Assembly (NCBI GenBank): GCA_022495005.1 | Contig: JAGYXB010000180.1 | Location: 372,001 to 436,000 of the forward strand | From: Rhyacophila brunnea | Lineage: Eukaryota; Arthropoda; Insecta; Trichoptera; Rhyacophilidae | Direction: 5' to 3' | Length of the DNA stretch: 64,000 nt | Made by a program: the position numbers and the translations under genes | In this document: positions 54,881-64,000 of the stretch, piece after piece | Layout: each line of letters begins with the position of its first letter | Position numbering within the stretch: the first letter of the stretch is position 1 | Notes under the pieces: generated by a model | Told to the model about the DNA's origin: nothing | Databases searched by the model: none | The model's input: the letters and a program-made list of their open reading frames with translations, nothing else

Positions 54881-56529
54881 ATACGCCGAAATCCATGCCA
54901 GTTTGGTTCTGCGAGCAATTTCGTTATACATATCACTGTCATTGTAAATGACATAATATGTTGTCCAAGCCAGACGTAGATCCGCTCGATTTGAGTGCTA
55001 TTGGTTCAGTAAAGCAGTACCTATATCATTACCTGTATATAAATAGGGTTTCCCCAACTATTCTTTTTGTAATAGCGCCCGTCCACGTGCATGGATTTAC
55101 TGGCAGCAATAGTGCGTATATCGCGGCCATAACAAGAAAATGTACTATATGTTAACATGTATTATCTTGCAGTTGGCAAGATTGCATGCATGAATCAAAA
55201 AAGTTCGGAAGCTTCTGAATTACTCACTGTCAGTACGTCCATGCACGTATAAAGAGGGTATAATTATTGTAATTTATTGTTTTTCACTTAATCATGTTTG
55301 AAGATCGAATCAAAATAAATGCAAAGTTTGTATATTATGTGTAAAAGTAAAATTATATGTAGTAAAGCTTACTCCGACTTTATGTATCACCCCGTAGCGA
55401 AGGGTGACTTTTGGAAAGAGGCAGGCTGTGGAGATCTGAGAAAACGAGCACACTTGTCATGTATATTTACAAGAAATAAGAAAATAATACGATATTTTCT
55501 ACTAATGGATAGGTCACTAATTTCAACGACACATTAATACAATGAAACTTAAAAAACTCACTGACGACATAAAATTACTTCTTTTTCAAAACATTTATAC
55601 ATGCGATTAACCGCCATAGATTTTTTTAAATTCTCTAAGTAATTATTAATTATTTTGGACAAAGTGCAGTCATTAGGTACAACAATATTATGCGCGAAGA
55701 ATTTAGGCTACGTGATAGGAGCCTTCCACATTTCATATAATTCGATAGACTGACTGAGGCTACGTGACGTAAAGTCCATACAAAAAAATATCGCAATTTC
55801 TTCACAAATAATATGTCATTTATTTACGTGTACTTACATATATTTTTTTAAACCTTTGCAGATTGTTTTTTAATCTGTATAATACATTCATACATATACG
55901 ACATCTATCGTTGGCAAGTTAAATTATTTATATTTTATTGAATATGAAATAATCAAGTGATTATAAATACTTAAACATGTCAATATGCAATTAAAATATA
56001 TTTTTTATGAAGTTACAAACATAAATCAATCTTTTACTTGAAACTTGTATAATAAAAAGGAACCCTTTCACCTTAGATAATGTCCAGATAACTACGCAAC
56101 ATAAATGAAAATACACGCCCTAAACCTAAACCCTTTACCGTCTATTGAAAAGGAGTGATCTGTTACTTGGGTGTTTTTCGTTTTAGAGACAACGGAGTTC
56201 TTCCACTTTTACAAGTGAGAAGATATAGGGAATAGAAGGATCATACTGCATTGAATACTCTTGATGGTTTACCTTCCTTGACACGTAAGTATCGTCTCAT
56301 AAGGCTCTGACTACCCTTCTCGATTTCTTTTTAAAATGTTCAACTTTCTGTCACCCTTTTGAGAAAGGGCCTGGCAATCCGATCTGTAAATCATTAAGGG
56401 TTCAGAGTTTTCTTTGAAAGATGTCTTTCTCTGAAGTGAATCTGTAATACATAGAAGCATTTATTTGTCAACGTAATAGTTATATCAATATATCTGTGGT
56501 TAGGCTAATTATGGTCGCCCTAATACAAT
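54881..56529. other. Unassigned interval
   Basis: Short open frames (54958-55155, 55319-55537) have no recognised features. A GC-richer, single-copy patch lies at 56040-56420. No gene is supported. Confidence 0.35.
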
Positions 56530-57365
56530 ATAAATGTCTTCATCATCATCATCATCAGCCTGAATCTATCCACTGCTGGATGAAGGCCTCTTCAAGCTGC
56601 TTCCACTTCTCTCGGTCCTGTGCATTGCGTTGCCACGTACTTCCGCAGAACTTTATCATTTCATCGATCCAGCGGCCTCTAGGTCTACCTTGCGGACGTT
56701 TTGTACTTCTTGGATACCACTGGATGACTAGATTTGTCCAATGATTGTCTCTTCTTCGAGCTATGTGTCCAGCCCATCTCCATTTAAGGGTTTTTAATAA
56801 ACTCTATTACACCGCAAACTCATGTCTGCTTCCTTATCCACTCATTCCTCTTTTTGTCTTTTCGCGTTATGCCCAGCATGCACCTCTTCATACCACGTTG
56901 TGCTACTCTAAGTTTCGGGATCTCTATTTTACTTAGGGTTCACGTTTCACACGCATATGTGATCACGGGAAGCACACACTGGTTGAACGCTTTGCGTTTT
57001 AGGCACAGTGGAAGGTCACTTTTTAAGATATTATTCATGCGGCCAAAAGCACTCCAGCCTAACTTTACTCTGCGAACAATTTCATCAAATATACATCCAT
57101 CTATAGACTCTTGTTGTCCCAGATAGATGTAGCTTTTCACCTGTTCGAGCTGAGTGCCATTGATGTGGATCTCTTTTTGGCCTGCAAAGCAGTTGAACAT
57201 GATTTTCGTCTTTGTTACATTTATTTTCAAACCTACATTGTTGCTTACTTCAGCGAGTTCCTGGATTCTGCTTTGGAGGTCTTCTGAGTCTAGCGAGAAA
57301 ATTACTATGCCATCGGCAAAGCGTAGATGACTCAGGTATTCTCCATTTATGGGGATCCCTTACCC
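56530..57365 (-). pseudogene. RTE-type LINE fragment with ATC/GAT-rich 3' end
   Basis: On the minus strand, GIPINGEYLSHLRFADGIVI (RT motif C degraded to FADG), VGLKINVTKTKIMFN, SYIYLGQQESIDG, LGWSAFGRMNNILKSDLPLC and LPVITYACET are followed by a decayed C-terminus ending GLHPAVDRFRL and a (TGA)n tail seen as repeated ATC at 56538-56552. It is closely related to 53035-53850. The change at the second catalytic Asp of motif C makes it inactive. Confidence 0.85.
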
Positions 57366-58382
57366 ACCTAAAACCATTATAATAGCCAGGCCTACTATTA
57401 AAAGGTTGCCATTCTTGAACCATGTTAGTGTGAATACCAACATCCTGTCAAAAATTAAGACGTCATAACGTGCACTGGTTTTGATCGTCAATCGCCGCAC
57501 ATAGGGTGACTCAATAAATAGTTATCGCGCGATAGTAGTAGTGCTAGTGAATGAGAACCAGACCACGGAGCCAGCCTCACCATCATTAAAGGTCAGTGTC
57601 TGGCATCCTTTGTATAACCCCCCCAACAACCGAATCATCCCCATCCTATTACAGTCCACTGAAAGTCGCAGCCAATATGTGTTGTAATTGTACGGACTAA
57701 TTTTCGAAATTAAATACGTAGTAGATTGCTATCTTGGTTATGAAATTGAAAAGCTTTAATGGTGAGCTTCAACATCACCCTCTTTGAAGAAGATGAAAAA
57801 AGTTAAGAATTGCTTGAGATATTTGTGTTATTGTAACCAAAACTGTGTTATTGTAAATCACGATAATATGACTCTATGAAGTTGTTCTAGTCAAGACCCC
57901 CTAAAGGCGAAACAACCTGATGAGTGTCGTTATTCAGGCTTTGGTAATGTTTTATATAGTATTATTTTTAAATTTTTGGCGGCGAAAATACCAACTTTAC
58001 AATTTTATATGGAATTATAATAATAATAATAATATGTTGCCATTGGCCAAAATTCAAAAGTGAAATAAATCCTCAATATATGTCATTATGGTGCCATTTT
58101 TCTAACATTCACCGTTGTTCGATATTGTTTATCTGGCAGGCGACATTGATGAGGGGTCGACATACAGAACCGACGGGAAATAAACCAAGTGGTTACTTAC
58201 TTACTAAAACGCGTGTAAGTTATTGGATTTTTTGTCTGGCTTAGCTTAGTTTAGATTGGAAAGCGATCGAATGCTTTGTAAAATAAAAATTTCGTTTACA
58301 AGTTGCTATTCTACGAGGGTAGTTGGAAAAGTTTGTTAAAGATCAAATGAAAGACTTTTTTTTTTAAATTTCATTTTTAACA
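57366..58382. other. Unassigned interval
   Basis: A TAA microsatellite lies near 58018-58033. CGAGGGTAGTTGGAAAAGTTT at 58314-58334 resembles a mariner-type TIR, but no partner end was found. No gene is supported. Confidence 0.4.
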
Positions 58383-58946
58383 TATAGTCGAACTCGGTTA
58401 TTACGATCTCAGATAAAGCGAGATCTCGGATGTAATGAGGAAACATTCGTTGACATTTTGGTTTATGATTTTCTCCATACATTTATTCACCGTTATAACG
58501 AGCAACTTATCGGATATTCCGAGCTAAAATACTGTTAATGTGTGGATCGTTTAAAAAATTTCGACCCTAAGCAATAAAATCCGATCGGATAGGATGCCGC
58601 CAGGGTCAGTTTACGTTTATGACACTAGTTAAGTGTCTAAGAACCTACCTAATTGGTATTTAGCCGACAATAATAAAAAAATATCCACGCATATGGTTGA
58701 AAAATCCAAGGTTTGTGAAGTCCGTAGATAGACCAGCGTTCATTATTTTAAATACTTATTTTGTAGTTATGAATGCCATGCTTGTTTCGGGGATTTTTAC
58801 GATGGTTTTCAGATTTTTTATTTTCGACTTTTTGTGTAATGTGACCGCTCATTTAAAAATATATATTGTCTGATATAACGAGTAACGCTTATAACGAGCA
58901 AATTCAGTCGGTCCCATCTTTTTCGCAATAACCAAGTTCGACTGTA
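58383..58946. mobile_element. pogo/Tigger-like MITE with TA duplication
   Basis: The element 58385-58944 starts TAGTCGAACTCGGTTATTAC and ends GCAATAACCAAGTTCGACTG, with TA on both sides. Inner words AAGCGAGATCTCGGATG and GATATAACGAGTAACGC are typical of pogo-like MITEs. There is no transposase. Confidence 0.8.
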
Positions 58947-58999
58947 GTTCTATTTTAGGGCTACACGCTTTAGGTACATCGATTTTATAATTTTACTCT

Positions 59000-59570
59000 A
59001 CGAATGAAAATCCAAAGTAATCAATTACACGTCATTTTCAAGAACTTGGACTTTCTTATGGCACTACATGGAATATTCTTCATAACGATTTTCATTTAAA
59101 GACCTATACAACTGTTAACTCAAGAACTTGAGCCAAATGACCATTTGGTGCGTCGAAACTTCGCTGATTGGGTTTTAGAGCAACTTGAAACAGACCCATT
59201 ATTTCATGAAAAAATCATCTTCAGCGACGAAGCTCATTTTTGATTAAACGGCTTCGTAAATAAGCACAATTGTCGCATTTGGAGTAATGAAAACCCACCT
59301 GTTATTCTTGAAACACCTATACATCCACACAAATTAACAGTTTGATGAGCTTTACGGTCTGGAGGTGTAATTAGTCTTTTTTTGTATTTGAAAACGAAAA
59401 TGGGAATGCAGATACTGTCAATGGGAATGCTACATAAACATGATGATTTTGATCTGGACGATAATCACATATTATGTGGTTCCAACGAGATGGTGCAACA
59501 TGCCATACAGCTCATGACACAATCAAATTATTGAGTATAGATGAAATAGTTGTTCAATTTAGAAAACGCT
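59000..59570 (+). pseudogene. Tc1/mariner-type transposase remnant 2
   Basis: The plus strand reads FQELGLSYGTTWNI, then HLVRRNFADWVLEQLETD, IIFSDEAHF (first catalytic Asp), VNKHNCRIWSNENPPVILET, and later FQRDGATCHTAHDTI (second catalytic Asp). A stop follows SDEAHF and frameshifts occur after 59340. It is better preserved than the related copy at 24930-25410. Confidence 0.8.
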
Positions 59571-59579
59571 TTAGAGAAT

Positions 59580-59865
59580 ATTATTAGAGCTATTTTGTCG
59601 TAATTAAATAAGGTACCTTTATCATAGTTGTCTATATGCGTGGCCGCAAACCCGAGAGATGCAGGTTCGAGATTTTTTCTATTGGCTTTAATTAAAACTC
59701 ATTCGCTGCTGACTATATAATGATTTTTTAATTGCAACCTTTAAAATGCACGTTAATTACATCGATCGGCCGCCTGGTCATTACGCGCCAGGTGCGTCTT
59801 CAGCGTCCAAAGTATTTTAATATATTTTCTTAGAAGTGTTTTCAAAAATTATGTATGATTATTAA
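59580..59865 (+). mobile_element. Foldback family F with tRNA-like module and an inner insertion
   Basis: ATTTTGTCGTAATTAAATAA, a tRNA-like stretch (GCGTGGCCGCAAACCCGAGA, then B-box-like GCAGGTTCGAG) and TTTTTTCTATTGGC follow the family order. The F arm then resumes at about 59818 (ATATATTTTCTTAGAAGTGT) after about 120 foreign bases (59688-59815) that contain GGCCGCCTGGTCATTACGCG. Confidence 0.55.
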
Positions 59866-60506
59866 AAGTTAAATTAAAAATATATACAATCTCTTATTTG
59901 ATAACCCTTTATAATTTATATGCTAGAAATTTATGCATATTTTAATTGAAACATGTTCCAATATGAATATTTAGGTGTTTTCAATCGTCATGGGTGACAT
60001 TACGCGGTCATTGTGGGAATTATATTGTCACAGGTGTATAAATTTATACATCCTTTGAAAGCTTCCGCATACAAAGAATAAAAGTCTATCTCTATCCGCT
60101 CCAATAAGATTTGGCAGAGCCGATTATCTTTATCATTATTAGAGAGCTTTTACTGGACAAAACAAGATCGTAAAAATCGTAGGTAGATATCAAATAACGA
60201 CATGGTTTGTTTGTTAATTTTATTTTCGTGATTTTTTTTTGTTAGCATTTTATTAAAAAGGCATATTACCGATGTAAATAAAACGTTAGTCGGCTAAAGA
60301 AAATAAAACTCATTCAAGTAGGCAGTGCACTGTCAATGTTTTATAGATTTTGTTCTAATTGGTTTGGGATATATTTATTTGTTTATATTATGTGCTTTTT
60401 GGTTTTTGAAATACTTTTTATTTTTTGTACCCATCACAATTCAACCGAATTTAGGAGACATGTTGATACTGCATGCAGCTTTGATTTAATAAATATTATT
60501 GTTGTA
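59866..60506. other. AT-rich stretch without a recognised gene
   Basis: A 67-codon frame at 60336-60539 is rich in Phe, Ile and Leu but shows no family features. I see nothing else. Confidence 0.4.
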
Positions 60507-61097
60507 CTACATAATAGCAGTAGCATAGGGTGGAGGTAGGCTGTTAAGATCCTCTATGAATAATACACATTAAACTTTGTTAGTCATCCGTAGGTATTTG
60601 TTTTTATTGAACTAAGACTGCAATTTACAGTGGTGTTGGTTAGTTTTTTTTAAATCAATTAAACCCTGCCTAAACCATAGACGATACGACAAAATTGTGC
60701 ACACTTTTTCATTCATACTTATTTGTTTTCGTTGGATTAAGAATAGGTACATTTTACACACATTGTTGGTTCATTTTAAATAATTCATTAAAGCCTGCCT
60801 AAACCGAAGTTTAATAGATAAAAAATATTACTCTATCTATAAAATATCCAAAGTTATGTATGATTTAATTGCATAATATATTATAATATATTTTATAGAC
60901 ATATGAATATTTTTGACTATTATTTATTATGGCTTGATTTCGCCGAGTTGATTAGAATTTAAAAAACTAACCAACACCGTCTGTAAATTGTAGTCTTATG
61001 TCAATGAAAACAAATACGTATGACTGACAAAGTTTAGAGTGCACTATTTATGGCTGATCTTAACAGCTTGCCTCCACTCTTCGCCACTGCTACATAC
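60507..61097. mobile_element. hAT MITE M1, copy 7
   Basis: The element (about 60515-61089) has CAGTAGCATAGGGTGGAGG and CTCCACTCTTCGCCACTG at its ends. The flanks CTACATAA (60507-60514) and CTACATAC (61090-61097) match at seven of eight positions, supporting the 8-bp duplication. Confidence 0.88.
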
Positions 61098-61592
61098 ATA
61101 CTATTCAAAATTATGTACACTTTTCAGTGGGAAAGAATAAATGAGAGACCTTTTTTGTATATCTCGTATTGTATTGTATGTCCAGCTTTAACCAAAATTA
61201 CGCTATTATAGATATATAATTCGCTCGTTTCCATGATATATTGTAGAGATATTGAACGTATAAATAAGTACCTATTTGAAAAGATATTGGCTCATTCAAA
61301 TATGTATAAATGTACCATTTCGTCTTTAAGAATTTTCAATCAATCCGAATCTTTTTAATTCAATTTCAAAACTGGACATATAACATTAGGTAAACCCGTC
61401 GATTTTTCTGGTTATATTATATTAATATTGCCATTAATAATTAATTGTTAATAATTAAGTAGGTATACAGTAGTTATTGTAAATTATTTAATAATAACCA
61501 CTACCGTTTCATCTGATTCAATGGAACATTGTCAACTGACAAAAAATATTAATACTATCGACCGAAGGTACTTGATGGAATTTGAATTTAAA
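61098..61592. other. AT-rich stretch without a recognised gene
   Basis: I see no coding or repeat feature here. Confidence 0.4.
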
Positions 61593-61640
61593 TTCTGATG
61601 GATTCAAGCTCTGTACTATTCCATTTAAGTCGCTTTTTTC

Positions 61641-61672
61641 CAACCCGGGTTTTGCCTTTCGGCATCTTCAGG
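61641..61672 (-). ncRNA. Hammerhead-ribozyme-like motif (left arm, core mutated)
   Basis: On the minus strand the same motif is seen, but GAAAC reads AAAAC (loss of the conserved G12) and the cleavage-site GTC reads GTT. This copy is predicted to be inactive. Confidence 0.45.
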
Positions 61673-62104
61673 CGTCGTGTACACTCACCAAAGGTAAACA
61701 CACACTGACAACGAACACTATTAACTCTACCTTATATAGTAAATCAATACAATAAAGTAGATAAAAACTCCACTACCTACCTATTTAGTCAGAGGTCATC
61801 AAAATTACAATAAACACATTATGAATAGTTAAAGTGTTAGTAAAAAACTTAATTAGTAAAAACCCTATCTTATTACAATACACTCGATATCATATTATTA
61901 TAATAAATCGTCAAAAACCTGATAATAGATCATTATTCTTTATAAACAATAAAAACACTACACTCAAGAGTGTAAATCGTCAATTCTAAGAAAAATGATT
62001 AGAGGCAGTGGAGTTTTTACCTACTTTATTGTATTGATTTACTATATAAGGTTAAGAGTGTTCGTTGTCAGTGTGTGTTTGCCTTTGGTGAGTGTACACG
62101 GCGC

Positions 62105-62134
62105 CTGAAGATGCCGAAAGGCGAAACCCGGGTC
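62105..62134 (+). ncRNA. Hammerhead-ribozyme-like motif (right arm)
   Basis: CTGAAGA (62105-62111), UGCC-GAAA-GGC hairpin (62112-62122), GAAAC (62123-62127) and the ACCC/GGGT mini-stem ending in GTC (62134) are in the hammerhead order. All core residues are present. Confidence 0.5.
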
Positions 62135-62344
62135 GGAAAAAAAACTACTTAAATGAAATAGTACAGAGCTTGAATCCATTAGAATGACAAACAATAAATA
62201 TACAATATTACAGCTGTTTAGTAACTAGATGTTCATAAATGTATTTACATCAAGAATTGACAGTTAACACCGTTAAAGTAATAAAATAACTATATATTTA
62301 CCAAGCAGCAATAGTGTGTTTTTATCCAGAGTTTATACTTACCT

Positions 62345-62640
62345 AATAGGTCAATTCTACATTCTACAATTCTATCGATATCTTCCGCTCTACCCACCAC
62401 CAGGGCACATTTCAATTCAACGGCATTCTCAAAGAAATCCGCAATTTGCAGCTGTACTCTGTGTCGTTCATATTTAGGGCATTGTACTGCTATATATTAT
62501 GTACAATATCTTCCAAAACACCACATTCATCGCAGAGCTGCGAATCGCTTCTTTCCATGAGGACATCAAATCTTTTACCCACTGTTTGTCCTGTTATTAG
62601 CTTCAGTATCAGCGTAAGCTCATTTTTCTTCAAATGAGAC
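62345..62640 (-). pseudogene. LINE polymerase C-terminal knuckle fragment
   Basis: The minus strand reads LILKLITGQTVGKRFDVLME, then RSDSQLCDECGVLEDIVH. C-x2-C-x7-H in this setting, after a (L)xTG(H/Q)T motif, is the end region of Jockey/R1-like LINE proteins. A frameshift follows, and the next frame continues with HRVQLQIADFFENAVELK. Confidence 0.6.
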
Positions 62641-62642
62641 TC

Positions 62643-62850
62643 CACAAATTAAGTGTCGGTCTGTAACGTCGTGGGTTCCAGGTTCGAATCCTGGGTCTGC
62701 CAAGTACACATATTGTTTTTCAATTTGTGTATGAGTCAGGGTATGGACCCTTATAGGTTGAACAAGTGGCTGATATACATTTCTCGTAAAAACAAAATCT
62801 GTTAATACAAACCTCTACTCTGTGGAGGCCCATATTATGATCCTATTAGG
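62643..62850 (+). mobile_element. tRNA-derived SINE, family N, copy 3
   Basis: The head has B box GGTTCGAATCC in GTTCCAGGTTCGAATCCTGG. The body (TTGTTTTTCAATTTGTGTAT) and the tail (AATCTGTTAATACAAACCTC, then TCTGTGGAGGCCC) match the other two copies. The 5' part of the head is replaced by other sequence. Confidence 0.7.
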
Positions 62851-63554
62851 ATCGGACATGGTCGAGAGAAAAAAAAGTAGGTCAAATGAATGACGAACAA
62901 CCATTTCTTGTAAAGATACATTTATCAGATAATAGTGTCTGTTTGAGCTAATTTATTTAAATTCTCTCTTCACCTTCTGAACATTTTAATGTCTTTTGTG
63001 CGCCACATTATTCATTGTCAAATCGATCGCCACCAGACATTTATTACAAATTAAATTTAACAATAAAATGAGTATATAAGGTGATCCGGTACGCGAGTGA
63101 CTTAACTTAACCCCAAGAAAGTTGGTGGTGGTATTTCCTGCGGGGTTCGAAGAGCTTTCTGCACGTATGTTAGTTTGGGAAAGAAAAACGCACAAGCAGG
63201 CGCGCACACAAGGGGTGGAAGGGGTCTAGAAACGGAAAAAAAGGTAAAAATGATTTAGCTAAATAGAATATTACTTCTTCTTCACCAGGACCTCGTAACT
63301 GAGGATAATGACCTGGATCATTTGGCTATCGAACAGCCTCCTCAACGGGTTGGCATCCCACGGAATTCTACGATATGCAAGGTCTGTGGCCATTGAAACT
63401 GACACTCGTAAATTAGTACAACAATTTGGGGCATCCAATGTTAGCTTTTATATTATGATTCGGCAAGTTTAAGAGACAAGAAAGCGCGGACGACACAAAC
63501 GGATACTGACGAAACTTATAATTATGACTGTTGAGTCACGTGACTTCGATAACC
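62851..63554. other. Unassigned interval
   Basis: 63290-63400 is GC-richer (AACAGCCTCCTCAACGGGTT) and may be a LINE 3' remnant, but no motif is certain. No gene is supported. Confidence 0.35.
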
Positions 63555-63968
63555 ACTTGTGGATTAAGACTTCTTTACTTGAGATTGTATGGATACTATC
63601 CGTGGCTTTATTCAACTGACTTTCTCTTAGGCATGCTTACATACTGCAATCTGAAATTTAGAAGAAATCTTTATTTAGCTACTATTTTTTCGACTTACAC
63701 GAGGTATAAACGAGAACTCTGCCATTCTGGGCAGTGTTGACTTGTGTGTCCCTGATAACTATCTAAGAAATAGAGAGCATCAGTTGTTTATTCTCCCAAG
63801 GTGGGAGGGCGATAACTATGTTCAACTAAATTGCTTCGGGTTTGATATATTCCACCTACGTAAAGATGAATATAGGTGGACGTTGTTTTATAAATTCCTA
63901 AAATGGGGTCTGCTTAACTCATCCGGTGTACTTCCTTGTATCTATCTAATTTATATTTTTTGAATGTA
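63555..63968 (+). mobile_element. CR1/Jockey-type LINE 3' end, copy 4, with internal deletion
   Basis: The plus strand reads CVPDNYLRNREHQLFILPR, then WEGDNYVQLNCFGFDIFHLR. Compared with copy 2 about 33 bases are missing after CTCCCAAGGTG, which removes the RTNLPLVMPI segment but keeps the frame. The copy runs close to the window edge. Confidence 0.75.
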
Positions 63969-64000
63969 CACATTTCTACTGTTTATTAACTTACGATCTA

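Larger units (their letters stand above)
61593..62185. mobile_element. Penelope-like inverted pair with hammerhead-like motifs in both arms
   Basis: The arms 61593-61783 and 62006-62185 are reverse complements over about 180 bases (for example GTACTATTCCATTTAAGTCG on the left and its inverse on the right). They surround a 220-base AT-rich centre. Each arm holds the CTGAAGA ... GAAAC ... GGGT(C/T) motif. The same flank and motif appear as a solo at 14670-14785. Inverted partial copies are a known arrangement of Penelope-like elements; a long-TIR MITE is the alternative. There is no RT or GIY-YIG ORF. Confidence 0.6.

Noticed and set aside
57875..57930. GGCGAAAC followed by CTGATGAG, resembling hammerhead core parts
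   Set aside because: The order is reversed and only four bases separate the two blocks, which leaves no room for stem III and the cleavage site even in a permuted form.
58314..58334. Mariner-type terminal repeat (CGAGGGTAGTTGGAAAAGTT)
   Set aside because: No inverted partner was found near the mariner remnant at 59000-59570, and a pogo-like MITE lies in between; it could be chance or a lone end.
1..64000. CRISPR arrays, operons, ribosome-binding sites or rRNA genes
   Set aside because: No regularly spaced direct repeats, bacterial gene layout or rRNA sequence is visible; the window is eukaryotic.

Overview
The window is transposon-dense, AT-rich animal DNA and most likely comes from an insect. 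R1-clade and RTE-type LINEs, an insect-style Helitron, hAT, mariner and pogo remnants, tRNA-derived SINEs and many MITEs occur together, and R1 elements are known from arthropods. The sequence does not settle the order; Hemiptera and Lepidoptera both fit. No complete host protein-coding gene was found. The one plausible host piece is a 124-bp exon-like island at 10457-10580 with a good acceptor and donor. The rest looks like intergenic or long-intron sequence built from mobile elements, many of them nested.

Layout. 1-1615: an RTE LINE endonuclease/RT-linker fragment followed by a CR1/Jockey-type LINE 3' end. 2369-6800: a short MITE, then a young LTR retrotransposon (2909-6373) with 634-bp LTRs that differ at three sites and a 6-bp target duplication. 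It has lost most of pol but keeps an integrase tail and a small ORF for a predicted myristoylated single-pass membrane protein. 7-21 kb: LINE tails, SINEs, long-TIR elements, the exon candidate, hAT MITEs and a hammerhead-ribozyme-like motif. 21848-23724: a Helitron whose protein is cut down to its N-terminal part. 24-35 kb: a giant palindrome, a mariner remnant, foldback elements that carry tRNA-like modules, a Harbinger-like MITE and more hAT MITEs. 38102-41860: a 5'-truncated R1 LINE (endonuclease and RT, two disabling lesions) inside a TTAA-flanked MITE. 43579-44340: a second copy of that MITE, split by a small hAT with a perfect 8-bp duplication. 47-51 kb: another Harbinger-like MITE and nested hATs. 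53-57 kb: two RTE fragments and the third, intact TTAA MITE, which is itself inserted in an older repeat. 58-64 kb: a pogo-like MITE, a mariner remnant, a hAT MITE, a 600-bp Penelope-like inverted structure with ribozyme-like motifs in both arms, LINE tails and a SINE.

How the parts relate. The elements form a readable insertion stratigraphy. The TTAA MITE family was present before R1 and hAT hit two of its copies. The hAT MITE family (seven copies) invaded older LINE and SINE debris. The LTR element is the youngest datable event. The features most worth a second look are the hammerhead-like motifs, the small membrane-protein ORF in the LTR element, the tRNA-like modules inside foldback elements, and the exon candidate.
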